Positions 36,901 through 44,629 are shown, numbered from the stretch's first letter. The stretch: DNA of 64,000 nucleotides from Lumbricus terrestris (GCA_949752735.1 OX457037.1:36889596-36953595); one strand, 5' to 3'. Numbers and translations: made by a program. Notes: generated by a model from the sequence alone, not told the origin.

Positions 36901-37159
36901 GCAGCAATGCTACATTTGCAATATCATTTATTTTGCTGAACTTGGCAACATGTTTCCTCCCTATATTTTATCACTAAATGAATTTCTAATCTCGTCTCCT
37001 GTTTCTCTTCCTTTCTTCCAGCCATCAGTGAATTCTGGTAGCACCAGCAGTGTTCAGGACAAGTCGAATCCAAAAGCGTCGCAAGAAAACGCAAAATTCA
37101 ACATCTTTGCACGCAAACCCAAACTGAACAAGTCGTCGACGATGGATCCACCGAGCTAA
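17215..37159 (+). CDS. IQSEC: IQSEC/BRAG/Schizo-family Arf GEF (IQ motif, Sec7, PH); 12 exons, 5' end missing
   Basis: Join 17215-18816, 21313-21474, 23370-23451, 24475-24507, 26519-26693, 27362-27501, 28371-28496, 32356-32455, 33045-33166, 33844-34072, 35841-35881, 37022-37159. All introns are GT-AG, phases agree throughout, and 982 residues plus a stop are read. Seen: IQ motif about residues 84-106 ([12 protein letters not shown]) after the family block LLEEKYGG; a long Ser/Arg/Asp-rich linker; Sec7 from about 525 ([17 protein letters not shown]) to about 725 with the catalytic-loop motif GEAQKIE and the motif [15 protein letters not shown] about 732-850 ([27 protein letters not shown]); and the tail [20 protein letters not shown]. 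Known: the family loads GTP on Arf proteins, Arf6 above all, at plasma membrane and synapse or muscle membrane, with calmodulin binding at the IQ motif. Inferred: a single invertebrate orthologue. The first exon shown begins at the third base of a codon, so at least one upstream coding exon is missing. The C terminus (MDPPS) lacks a PDZ ligand. Confidence 0.93.
18930..19180 (+). repeat. LINE 3' end relic (CR1/L2-like)
   Basis: The + strand reads [15 protein letters not shown] and [14 protein letters not shown], the conserved C-terminal block of CR1/L2-type ORF2 proteins, then a gctgtataaatccatagaat tail. 5'-truncated, inside the first intron seen. Confidence 0.75.
19181..20460. other. Intron sequence, no gene recognised
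   Basis: Contains a short GA run near 19391-19406. A retroposon-like ending (ttgaataaaggaaaattatt, then ATT repeats) lies near 20427-20456. Confidence 0.4.
20843..21042. mobile_element. hAT-type MITE, 200 bp
   Basis: Starts CAGGGTTTAAAGTGGGTGGG and ends CCACTTTAACCACTG, with the perfect 8-bp duplication gtgatact on both sides (20835-20842 and 21043-21050). Inside are several copies of gcgttcccactgctcat. Its ends match the element at 35053. Confidence 0.9.
21054..21213 (+). repeat. tRNA-derived SINE, 3'-truncated
   Basis: Head gcggggtggtgtagtggttg, B box GTTCGAATCC and body caagtccttcactcgcaatt, ending early in gaaataaatgaataag. It starts 4 bp after the duplicated site of the adjacent MITE. 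Confidence 0.8.
21313..21474 (+). CDS. IQSEC: IQSEC exon B (Sec7 N-terminal helices)
   Basis: 162 nt, phase 2 in and phase 2 out. The acceptor is cgttgtag and the donor ctcga|gtaagc. It encodes [32 protein letters not shown] and FNMDVLE, the conserved first Sec7 helices of the family. A LINE 3' end in the opposite direction starts about 50 bp downstream of the donor. Confidence 0.95.
21520..21810 (-). repeat. LINE 3' end relic (CR1/L2-like)
   Basis: The minus strand reads [18 protein letters not shown]. The tail is the TATTGTATTGTATATAAGCA type with the ggcgctctcagcgtgac block. It sits just past the donor of exon B. Confidence 0.75.
23370..23451 (+). CDS. IQSEC: IQSEC exon C (Sec7)
   Basis: 82 nt, phase 2 in and phase 0 out. 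The acceptor is atcttgtag and the donor atgccg|gttggt. It encodes [20 protein letters not shown] and QSHFRMP, which lead directly into the catalytic loop. The donor has T at +3, weaker than the GTRAGT consensus. Confidence 0.94.
23535..23830 (-). repeat. LINE 3' end relic
   Basis: The same reverse-oriented family: gtattcaaatatttatgaag, the ggcgctccctgtgcgcag block, then a diverged ccaaggagaaggaccaattg segment. It lies about 85 bp beyond exon C. Confidence 0.65.
24475..24507 (+). CDS. IQSEC: IQSEC exon D, 33-nt microexon with the Sec7 catalytic glutamate
   Basis: 33 nt and phase 0 on both sides. The acceptor is ttcttttag and the donor atggag|gtaagg. It encodes exactly [11 protein letters not shown] (residues 616-626). 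Sec7 enzymes share this motif (FRLPGEAQKI in cytohesins), and its glutamate is the finger that displaces Mg-GDP from Arf. Here the glutamate codon is 24478-24480. Because the exon is in-frame, skipping would remove the catalytic residue without a frameshift. Confidence 0.93.
24705..25081. mobile_element. hAT-type MITE, 377 bp, with poly(A) run inside
   Basis: Starts CAGGGGCGGATCCAGG and ends CCTGTATCCGCCCTTG. Flanks are gtggtggt on both sides, although the site is itself a GGT repeat, so the duplication is less telling. An internal duplication of the cttttcccgaaaaattgg...gatgactaaaa segment surrounds about 31 A residues. The same family starts at 63893. Confidence 0.82.
26110..26350. repeat. 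AT-rich tandem repeat
   Basis: Tandem TATATAATTATA and aattatgcattttatat units, about 170 bp before exon E. Confidence 0.8.
26519..26693 (+). CDS. IQSEC: IQSEC exon E (Sec7 hydrophobic groove)
   Basis: 175 nt, phase 0 in and phase 1 out. The acceptor is cttttcag and the donor agag|gtagac. It encodes [57 protein letters not shown] and the first base of a Gly codon. The LNTDLHN motif is the second conserved Arf-binding motif of Sec7. About 400 bp of AT-rich repeat lies upstream in the intron. Confidence 0.95.
26822..26900 (-). repeat. Short LINE/SINE tail fragment
   Basis: The phrases atttatataacgcaccttca and cagaggcgctcccagttgag are the reverse of the usual tail. Confidence 0.5.
27032..27245 (+). 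repeat. tRNA-derived SINE, near full length
   Basis: Head ggggtactgtggtgtagtgg, B box GGTTCCAATCC, body caagtccttcactctcaatt and the ending aggggcgctataacaagtgc. It lies in the intron between exons E and F. Confidence 0.85.
27362..27501 (+). CDS. IQSEC: IQSEC exon F (Sec7 end to PH linker)
   Basis: 140 nt, phase 1 in and phase 0 out. The acceptor is tatcttag and the donor aaaccg|gtacag. It encodes [20 protein letters not shown] and [13 protein letters not shown]. As I recall them, vertebrate members carry a short insert after the GKKP that this gene lacks: the next exon continues as [10 protein letters not shown] reverse-oriented SINE begins about 45 bp beyond the donor. Confidence 0.94.
27545..27765 (-). 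repeat. tRNA-derived SINE, near full length, reverse
   Basis: The minus strand shows the full SINE: A box gtgtagtggtggcg, B box GGTTCGAATCC, body ttgcgagtgaaggact (reversed) and tail ctatagcgcctcttc (reversed). Copies in both orientations, 300 bp apart, flank exon F and could form a hairpin in the transcript. Confidence 0.85.
28249..28309. mobile_element. Mini TTAA-ended inverted-repeat element
   Basis: Starts TTAACCCTTTAAAAATGG and ends CATTAAATGGTTAA; 61 bp. See the related pairs at 38373 and 38662. Confidence 0.4.
28371..28496 (+). CDS. IQSEC: IQSEC exon G (PH domain start)
   Basis: 126 nt, phase 0 on both sides. The acceptor is ctggttgcag and the donor ttgctg|gttggt. It encodes [20 protein letters not shown] and [13 protein letters not shown], the first strands of the family PH domain. 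Like exon C it uses the weak gttggt donor. The following 3.9-kb intron holds the minisatellite, LINE and TIR element cluster. Confidence 0.95.
29030..29200 (-). repeat. LINE 3' end fragment
   Basis: Tail phrases tattgtattgtataaaaaca, tttataaagtgcctctac and agaagcgctcccagtgcgca are the same reverse-oriented family as 29445. Confidence 0.65.
29445..29850 (-). repeat. LINE 3' end (CR1/L2-like ORF2 C-terminus)
   Basis: Best preserved LINE end here. The minus strand reads [40 protein letters not shown] and [19 protein letters not shown], then stops before the tail acttataaatggtc type ending. It is inserted in the 55-60-bp minisatellite. Confidence 0.8.
30488..30580 (+). repeat. SINE 3' fragment
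   Basis: Phrases gtgaaactctaatgcagtgt, gtcgggagcgcttctgagta and gaggcgctacagaaatcg. A second piece with a GAAT tail lies at 30625-30705. Both are inside the 30019-31530 element. Confidence 0.7.
30710..30900. repeat. Degenerate purine-rich tandem array
   Basis: Repeated agagcacagtgagcaaaag-like units; inside the 30019-31530 element. The continuous Lys/Glu-rich ORFs here follow from the repeat. Confidence 0.6.
32356..32455 (+). CDS. IQSEC: IQSEC exon H (PH domain)
   Basis: 100 nt, phase 0 in and phase 1 out. The acceptor is tttgcatag and the donor ctgccat|gtacgt. It encodes [20 protein letters not shown] followed by [13 protein letters not shown]. It matches the VTKIFQKKK and SFRQSFSLYGM region of vertebrate IQSEC proteins. 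Confidence 0.94.
33045..33166 (+). CDS. IQSEC: IQSEC exon I (PH domain end)
   Basis: 122 nt, phase 1 in and phase 0 out. The acceptor is gggttccag and the donor atggaa|gtatga. It encodes [39 protein letters not shown] and E, which includes the C-terminal PH helix. Confidence 0.94.
33646..33755 (-). repeat. SINE 3' fragment with (ATTC)n tail
   Basis: ATTC repeats, then caactatttatatagcacct and taggtgctcccgactccagc, the reverse of the SINE end. About 90 bp before the acceptor of exon J. Confidence 0.7.
33844..34072 (+). CDS. IQSEC: IQSEC exon J (helix after PH, Ser-rich tail)
   Basis: 229 nt, phase 0 in and phase 1 out. The acceptor is gtttaccag and the donor atcgatg|gtaggt. It encodes [35 protein letters not shown] and [16 protein letters not shown]. 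The SSLSSSLGD stretch matches the SALSSSLRDL segment of vertebrate IQSEC tails. An AT-rich 20-bp minisatellite starts within 60 bp of the donor. Confidence 0.93.
34105..34328. repeat. AT-rich 20-22-bp minisatellite after exon J
   Basis: About 11 copies of ttaatttatggatatatatg, starting some 35 bp past the donor. Confidence 0.9.
34865..35425 (-). repeat. LINE 3' end split by a MITE
   Basis: Segments 34865-35044 and 35237-35425 align in order with the LINE end at 29445. Shared phrases include ctcccagtg, gcagtcctgatgcggggagc and aagccgatcagaggatct. The hAT MITE at 35053-35228 sits between them. Confidence 0.72.
35053..35228. mobile_element. hAT-type MITE, 176 bp, nested in a LINE end
   Basis: Starts CAGGGCTTAAAGTGTG, ends CACACTTTAAACACTG, and has the perfect 8-bp duplication catagatc (35045-35052 and 35229-35236). 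Inside, aaggggcgtccaggcactt is repeated twice. Same end type as 20843. Confidence 0.92.
35556..35757 (-). repeat. tRNA-derived SINE, reverse
   Basis: The minus strand shows a tggggcacagtggtgtattg head, B box GGTTCGAATCC, and an end equivalent to the other copies. It lies about 85 bp before the acceptor of the 41-nt exon K. Confidence 0.8.
35841..35881 (+). CDS. IQSEC: IQSEC exon K, 41-nt small exon
   Basis: 41 nt, phase 1 in and phase 0 out. The acceptor is tgtttctag and the donor ggattg|gtaaat. It encodes [14 protein letters not shown] (Gly split with exon J), the counterpart of GRRSSAGSLES in the vertebrate tail. That likeness to a family block and the exact phase fit are the grounds for accepting so small an exon. 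Confidence 0.88.
36230..36613. repeat. 20-bp minisatellite before the last IQSEC exon
   Basis: About 17 copies of tctggtctgacctatatgtt, interrupted at 36397-36430 by a foreign 34-bp segment that matches sequence at 36920-36955. Confidence 0.92.
37022..37159 (+). CDS. IQSEC: IQSEC terminal exon L with stop codon
   Basis: 138 nt of coding sequence; the acceptor is ccttcttccag and the stop TAA is 37157-37159. It encodes [37 protein letters not shown] and TMDPPS. No PDZ-binding end is seen. The 3' UTR continues beyond, and no AATAAA was found in the first 1.2 kb, so its end is not placed. Confidence 0.9.
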   Translation, partial: PSVNSGSTSSVQDKSNPKASQENAKFNIFARKPKLNKSSTMDPPS

Positions 37160-38370
37160 TGCCGTTCGCATCCAGTATTAACAACATATCATCCTGCAAA
37201 TTTCTGTAAAACACGTGTAGATTGCGTTGTGTAATATATTTGTATATATAGTAATTTATCTTATTTATGCGTAAAGTGTCTGTGAATGTATTATTAGCGT
37301 GGTTATTGCTGGAATATTTTCTTACGCGTTGAGTACTCGTGGAGTTGTGACGTTTTTTAGCGGACATTCTGTTTTTAATCGATTTTTTCGAGAACTGGAA
37401 ACTATTCTCATCCTTTATAATCAAAGATGTTCATCGTTGATTGTCATGTATTATGAATTTTGGCAAAATTTTTGATTTATGAATGTATTGAAAAATGCAT
37501 TGTTTTCTCGATGCGTTTACCAGGTACATTTTTATGAAGCCTCTGCCCCTTATTTTTTTATAATTAACAAACTTGATGTGATTGATTGAATGCTTTTAAA
37601 AATGGAGAGGTTCTTGTAAGGAACTTTATGAATTTCAAACTATGTACTTTTATTTGATGCTTTTAAAAATGGAGAGGTTCTTATAAGGAATTTTATGAAT
37701 TTCGAACTATGTACTGAAGCTTTGCACTCAACTAATCAATCAATTGTAATTTGTATAGTGCCCTTCAAGGTACCTACTCAGAGACGCTCCCGGCCGAAAT
37801 CAAGCTTGTGTACACCTATTGCACCTTCAGTAAAAAGAAGCACAACACATTGTCAATTTGTTTTTTTGATAAAATTTTCTTCACATTTGACATTGTGTCA
37901 CATAATATTTTTTTTTATACTACTCGTGGACTGTGTATTTGTGGTCTTAAATTTGCATGGTTACATAATGTATCTAACTAAATAACTATGCAATGTCTTC
38001 TGTAAGATTAGTACACAGTATGGAGCAGCTGCATAATTTTGTTGGAAGCTTTTAACTAAACTGTGGTCAGTAGAACGTTTTAGTAATATTTTTTATTTTT
38101 GGCCTGTTGTGATAGTCTGAATGTGTCACATGGTTTGATTCTTTGCCTTATGAAAAATTCTGCAGCCATATGTGTTGCTACAGTTTTTAAATATGACTTT
38201 TGTGTAATGATTAGTTACAGTGATAGCATTAGCATTGTTAGAAAACCTGTTTAATGTTGAACCTCATTGTCTGAAATTTTTGCGTTCACCTTTTTATTAC
38301 TTGACTGTCATCATTATCTTTTTCTTATGTGGAGCAGAATCAGGTTGCTTGTTCTGAATTCAATCTTCTT
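37160..38370 (+). other. IQSEC 3' UTR and flank
   Basis: AT-rich sequence after the stop, with a tandem duplication (37591-37648 and 37658-37715) and a short reverse SINE tail (37735-37805). No AATAAA was seen here; ATTAAA occurs at about 38471. The UTR end is not determined. Confidence 0.5.
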
Positions 38371-38372
38371 TA

Positions 38373-38451
38373 TTAACCCTTTACCGGTTCATTTTTAAAT
38401 TTTAAGCCCGTTTTCAGCGAATATACTCGGGGCAAATGCGTAAAAGATTAA
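38373..38451. mobile_element. Mini TTAA-ended element, copy 1 (79 bp)
   Basis: Starts TTAACCCTTTACCGGTTC and ends GCGTAAAAGATTAA. Nearly the same sequence recurs at 38662-38741. Confidence 0.6.
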
Positions 38452-38661
38452 GGAATTTACATCGGATTTAAGGAATGCTATATTAAAAATTTATCTGAAT
38501 TAAGAAATGTACTATTCAGGACTTCCACTTTGGCCATGAATATCTTCAAGAAGTGGTATATAAATCACATAGATGGTTAGACAGTTAGCTATGAAATATG
38601 TTAGACTCTTAGACAGAAATTTGTTCTGGGGATAATTATTGTTTGATTTCTCTACTTGAGA

Positions 38662-38741
38662 TTAACCCTTTACCGGTTCATTTTTAAATTTTAAGCCCTT
38701 TTTTCAGCAGATATTCTCGGGGCAAACGGGCAAAGGATTAA
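38662..38741. mobile_element. Mini TTAA-ended element, copy 2 (80 bp)
   Basis: Starts TTAACCCTTTACCGGTTC and ends GGGCAAAGGATTAA. Same direction as copy 1, 290 bp away. Confidence 0.6.
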
Positions 38742-41227
38742 GAAACTATTTAGTTAATATAAAAATATGCTGTCCAGTGTCCATTTTTAGGTGTGGCTTT
38801 TGCTAAAATGTGCCAAATTTAGAGATCTTATGTATGTTTGATTGAAACCTGGTTTTTGAATTTCTAAATGTGCCATCGCTAAAAAAATATACAGACTTGT
38901 GTCCCCATCTTAATGCATGTTTATGCCTTACTAAGAAAAATTACCTAAACTGTTTCCAGATATGTTCCACAAACAAAGGTGTATATGTAATATGTATAAA
39001 TGTGTAAATATGTAAATGTTCATTGATATGCATAAGAGAATTTTGAAATTTCTTTTTAGTGCCAATAGCAACAGTATATTTTGCATTTTTGCATTTGCAT
39101 TGACACCCAAAGGCTCATGCATGTGCCAAACTATTGAACGTTTATTCCTTAATTGTATGATTATAGGTTAATATTATCATTTCCTGCTGCATCTCGGCTT
39201 CAAATACCAATTACTTGATGAGAGCCTGCAACTTGGCTCCAATCTTCTTTCCTTGGTCTTCCAGTCACAGCTTACCCATCTGATGTCTTATTATTTTCGT
39301 TTAATGGTATCGAAAGCTGATAGACACAACGCTATCAGGTACAAAAGGCAGTGATCAAATAGAATATTATACCGTGCCAAGCAGGAACTTTTGTGGTGCT
39401 GCATAGACTTTTGTGATGGTTTTGAAGGGAGTGTTTTTAGTGTGTTGCCTTACCAGGTCTGTTTACACAGGCATTCGTTTTGTGTGTATGTATTATGTAT
39501 GACCTGTGTGTATGTATATATATATATATATATTATTTTGTATATGTATAATTGTATTTATGTGTATAATATATATAATTATATATAAATACAGTATATA
39601 TATATATTATATTATGCATGAATTCTTTGCCTTACTGTTGGTTTATACAACTGAACATATATATATATGCCAAACTTTTACTCAAGACATTGTTTGATTT
39701 TATCTGGAACTTTACTGTAGCCTAGGAGATAACTAACATCATTGCACATTGGCCATGAGATTGTTTTTCAATAGCAGCAAGATGGTGCTAATATTGAGTA
39801 ACTGAGCATTTAATTCTCTGCAGTATTTAAGCATTTTTTTTCATTTGAGGTTGTTCATTAAGGAAGTCTGCAGAGGGTTGAAAGTAGCCATACATATTAT
39901 GCTGAGATGAGGAAAGGAATGAGATAGGGGGGACGGGGTAAATGCCCAGGGCCTGGCGGCTTGTAGGGGGCCCGGTCGGTCTAGGACTCTAGGTGGTTAT
40001 ATAACACCAGTAGAAAAGTTTGTGATTTTTGCCTTTTTAAATATAATATTGCAGAGAAAATTAACTAAAGCCAGTTTAAACTTCAAGTTAACGACTTCAT
40101 AAAATCATTTTATATATGAATTTAAAAAAATAGGTTGTACCTGCACTTTTACTACTTACATTTTTGTTTCTGAAAATTTGTTTCTCATTTGTACTCAAGA
40201 TAGTTTAGGGGCCCATAACTGCTCTTCCTAGGGGCCCGACATTTCTCTCGTCAGCCTAGAGGAAAGGTTTTGTCCATTGCAAACACCTGTGTCTAAATTT
40301 GGTACATACAGTTATTTCAGTACAGCCTCTGAAATACTCCTCATTTTTCAGGGCAACATCAGTACCCCACACCATAGTACTGTCAGTATGCACGTTCCTC
40401 AGAGTAACATGATTGAGATGCTCGTATGTTGCTGAATTGTTTTTGCCGCAATGGGGTGGGAGGGTGATGTGGACAAAGGATTGGAGGGTTGCAAAGTAGG
40501 TCGATTTGTGCAGACACCTTTTGTGGACGACAGATTTTTCAACTGCATATTTTCTGAATATTGTTTTGCAAGCTATCTACTGAAATCGTGTTGTAAATTC
40601 TGGTGTATTTAAATGATGTCTGTGATTATGAAGCGTGCATTATGAAATATTAAGGGTGACTAGTAACTGGAACATTGTTGTAAAATCTCCTAAACACAGT
40701 GACAGATTTGAACTGGATGATGTATCCGACTCGTGATTATAGCATAATTGCGACGTGTGCTAAAGTTATTAGATTGTATTGTCAAGCATGTTTTCGATTA
40801 ATTAAATTCAATACATTTACCCACCTATAATGGCATACCTCTGAAGTTTGTGTTCATACTGTGAGTTCAGCATGGAAGGCAGAAATACCTAATAGTACTA
40901 CAATACCAGCATGTTCAGGTGTTTGCAGAATTTTAAGTGAAAATGGTCATGCAATGAACAACAGTTGTGCGCAAGTAACATGCAAGTAATATTGGATTTA
41001 TACCGCAACAACAGCACCTATATGTACTGAAAAATTTACGTGCCTCCCATTACTTTGCTGCAATATTATTTCCTTTAGCTTTCTGTACCATCCACGTCTC
41101 ATGTTTTTCTCTACTTCTTACGTTTCTTTTAATCCAAATCGAAACCGTATGAGTTGCTTTCTCCGTCGTATCATGGATACTGAAAAGAAGATTTTTTTAA
41201 GCTAAATCCGGTCGGCTCCGATCGCAG
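38742..41227. other. Gene-free stretch after IQSEC
   Basis: AT-rich DNA with a TA-rich tract at 39515-39675. The block at 39930-40245 has ggggcccgg at one side and ggggcccgac at the other and may be a decayed TIR element. No protein-coding signal recognised before 41228. Confidence 0.4.
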
Positions 41228-41367
41228 GAATCTCGGAGGAGGAAAAAGACGTGGATTTCGATAGTCTATTGGAAAACTTATACGGTAATGACCAGGAGGA
41301 TCAAATCAGTTCCATGGATCAATTTTCGGCCTGGAGCATGGAAATCCCTTGTTGGTGGTATAGCTGA
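41228..41367 (+). CDS. Candidate terminal exon, acidic peptide
   Basis: The acceptor gatcgcag precedes 41228. Read after a phase-1 donor it gives ISEEEKDVDFDSLLENLYGN, DQEDQISSMDQFSAWSME, IPCWWYS and a stop at 41365-41367. A phase-1 donor exists at IQSEC exon J, so this could be an alternative last exon, or part of an unrelated gene. A second frame is also open to a stop beyond 41380. The family is not recognised. Support is only the splice-like start, the acidic composition and the lack of stops over about 45 codons. Confidence 0.3.
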
Positions 41368-41611
41368 CCCTACCAGTTGACCTGTTGTGATATGATTGCA
41401 GGCAGTGTAGGCTGTAGAGTGTAGACCTGCTAAACGACTTTGGCTCATCAGGAGAGGACGTCCTCAAGGGGAAAAGTCTGGACAGTTGACACAGTTGAAA
41501 GTCTGACGTTACTACTGTCTACGATAATAATGATTTCTCGTTGCTGTGGTTTTTGCAAAGGAAACGAAAATCGACAGAGTGCATTCTTGAATTGCTGCAG
41601 CCTGCAGTGCT

Positions 41612-41696
41612 GTAATGTGTGTGTGTGTGCGTGTGTGTGTGTGTGTGGTTGTGTGTGTGTGTGTGTGTGTGTGTGGTGTGGTTGTGTGTGTGTTGT
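41612..41696. repeat. (TG)n microsatellite
   Basis: Long GT tract broken by GGTTG and GGTGTGG. Confidence 0.95.
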
Positions 41697-41868
41697 CGTG
41701 CGAGCGTGCGTGCATGAAGGCCTAATGTTCTAATATTTATGCGCCAATCATGGTTGCAACTTGCAAGTAGGCTACTAACAAAGTGAAAAGATCACAGACG
41801 GAACTGCTAAGGGACCGTTTCTATATCTATGATTGACGATTGAAAGAAAACTGCGTATATACATAGAG

Positions 41869-41945
41869 GATGCTTGATAATGTAGAGGTTAATATGCTTG
41901 GCTGCCGATTGAGAGGTCAGAGGTTTGATCCTAGCCAGGACTCTG
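41869..41945 (+). repeat. tRNA-like SINE head
   Basis: taatgtagaggttaatatgc and aggtttgatcctagcc resemble A and B boxes. No good acceptor stem, so not called a tRNA gene. Confidence 0.35.
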
Positions 41946-42359
41946 TTCTGCATATGGCCCTTACCATATTAGCAGAATCCGGGATAGTGATCGTTCACTA
42001 TAGCTACACTACGTTTGAAACATATTGGTGTGTAATATTTAATGCTTTACGTGTCATTTATAGGTTGACCCACTATTAACACACATTTTTAAACTACATT
42101 TTTTGCATTACTATTTCGTTGCTTTTCTGCCATAAAATTGAGAAATTTGGCTTCACACTTTGTTCACTGAAACGACAAAAAGGTGCGTGTCCTCTTGGTC
42201 CTTTCTGCGATTGATTTTATGGTCTGCTGTTTGGTGTCCCCCAAGAAGCTGATCGCTGCCTAATACAGACACCGGAGTGATGTAAGGACGGGCTATGGAT
42301 TGACGGATGACCTAAGAGACCACAGGAAGATTAAACGAAAGGAGGCACAAATGAAGCAA

Positions 42360-42590
42360 TGAGTGAATAAGAGGACGGATGGAAAGATGGATGGATGGGT
42401 GGACATGCGGATGGATGGACGGACATGGGAATAGATGGATGGACGGACAGATGGATAGATATACGGATGGATGGACAGACAAATGAATGGGCATAAGGAT
42501 GGATGGACATGTGGTTGGATGGACAGACGGATGGATGGATGAATGGATGTATGGGCATGCAGATTGATGGACAGACAGATAGACGGACAA
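42360..42590. repeat. ATGGATGGAC-type minisatellite
   Basis: Degenerate tetranucleotide-based array (ggatggatggacggacatg). It continues as short pieces at 42768-42789 and 43098-43130 on both sides of a MITE. Confidence 0.9.
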
Positions 42591-42789
42591 AAGAATAGCT
42601 TTTGCTAAAAACTGTAACCATGACCATTGGGTTTCACCTAAAACTGACGTCTCGCATGTTCAAAAGAATTCATACCGCAATCTGATCATCGGATCTTCCA
42701 CCTTCCAATCCTAAATGACACTCGCCTTAGCAACTAGCCTACTTTGCCCCACCGCCCCTCTTACAACCGGATGGATGGACATGCGGATG

Positions 42790-43097
42790 CATGGGCTGAG
42801 ACTTGGGCGGAAACTGGGGGGGAACGGAAGGACGCAAGATTTTTTGACGGACGAACGGCTCTGAGTGTCGCCTTAAGATTTCCATCTTTTACCGGCCAAA
42901 ATTTCTGACGAAATTTTTTTCTTTTTTTAGTCATCCGGCGAAATTTCGACGAAATTTTCTATTTTCGCCGCCAAAAAAGTTGATGACCTTTTTTTTAGTC
43001 GTGACGCTCAACGATTGGAGGTGGGACAAATGCATGGGCCGTCCCCCCCAACACCTCCATTGGGGGGGACTGTCCCCCCACTAGGTCTCCGCCCATG
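42790..43097. mobile_element. hAT-type MITE, 308 bp
   Basis: Starts CATGGGCTGAGACTTGGGCGG and ends GGTCTCCGCCCATG, with the perfect 8-bp duplication tgcggatg (42782-42789 and 43098-43105). It contains the tagtcat...gttgatgacc core common to several elements here. Confidence 0.85.
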
Positions 43098-43456
43098 TGC
43101 GGATGGATGGAAACAGACGGATGGACATCACGAGGGATGCATCTGTGGATGTAGTATTGTATAGGCCTTATTTGTTTACTTCCCCCCAAAAACGCTGTAG
43201 GTGTAAATTAACAGAAGTGAGGGTATATAGCCTACACTATGGATGTTTTAATATTTAGGCCTACACTTAGTTGCTGAGCTGGTTAAGTTTGTTAATAAGC
43301 CCAGGCATACGTGCTTCTTTTTCTGTATCATTCTTGGAGATAATTATAGGTCCATCGAGTCTTTGTCAAGGTTGATGACGTAATTGTGAACCTTTGTCGA
43401 AAGTTGTAAAATCCAGGGATCTCGTTGCAGTGAACAGACGTTGCAGAGGTCATAGC

Positions 43457-44629
43457 CAGTGATTCCGTTAACGTGCGTCCGTGCGTCCCGGACGCACAAA
43501 TTTTGACGCCGGACGCACAAAAATAAAGGTGGTGCGTCCACGGACGCACTGAGCTTGTGGATGGACGCACAAATAAATTAATGATGCGTCCATGGGACAC
43601 CAATAAGAAATACCGTGGGGTCCAAATAATTATGTGTAGCCTAACTGTCTCAGTTTATGCATTGCGTATTAACTGACTGGTTAGTGGTGAATAATTTATT
43701 CAATGACCTAATTATGAATATTTCATTTCTTTGTAAGGGAGTGACGTACATAGTCTACATCACGATGTAAGAAATAGAATCATGGCCTACATGCAGATCT
43801 AGGTCTAAACCATCGACATGTCAGCAATATTATAGCGCTCAACCGTTTAAATGAGCTGGCTTAAAAAGTAATGACCGTCGTCGGATAGATCCTAAAATCA
43901 AGAAAACTAAAAGAAGTACAACAATGCTAAAATATTTTTCTTGAAAAGTATAAAATTTATTATCATCGGGAAAATTGGAAGGCCTACTATATAGGCTAGT
44001 TATAGGTGAGGCCTATAGTGTCCTAAAATTTTCCTGTTTATTTTTTTAAATGATGTCCTTGCTAACGACAATCGTATTTTAGCTCTCTCATGCTCTGTAC
44101 TCATTCATTAATTTCAATAAGTTAGCTCACATAACGCCTCTACAAGAAGCCCTCTCAGAGGCGCTCTCCAGTCAATATTAATGCAATATGATGCAATCTG
44201 ATTGAGCTCTAACACCAGCTTTTGCTTCTAAAATTAATGGCTCTTAAATTGTTCCCAAAATTTAAAAACCAAAAACTTCCACTTATTGTTGGCTTAGGCC
44301 AAATAGGCCTATGGGCCATGGCCTATACTTGACCTTTCACGATTCCACGATATGGGCCTATATTTCATTCCAATTTAGCCTACCTCTGGAGAAGCTGGCT
44401 ATAATTTATTAGTTTGAGTTGGTATTTTCTGTATTGATATCGACAACTTCACCTGTAGGCCTAATATAAGAAGTTCTGAATTTTTTACATTTGTCCTACT
44501 TTGGTCCGATGGGACTCCAAAAATGGATGGGTGTGGAGTCCATGACTCTCATCCATTTGGTATGGACTCCAACTTTTTTGATGTGATGCGTCCATGACTC
44601 CAAGAATTCAGACCTTAACGGAATCACTG
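43457..44629. mobile_element. hAT-type non-autonomous element, 1,173 bp
   Basis: The perfect 15-bp inverted ends are CAGTGATTCCGTTAA and TTAACGGAATCACTG. The perfect 8-bp duplication is gtcatagc (43449-43456 and 44630-44637). Near the left end ggacgcacaaa is repeated; near the right end are atggactcca repeats. A short LINE tail piece lies at 44120-44170. No transposase recognised. Confidence 0.93.

Noticed and set aside
42312..42627. Ser-Ile-His-Pro-rich frames.
   Set aside because: Translation of the ATGGATGGAC minisatellite.
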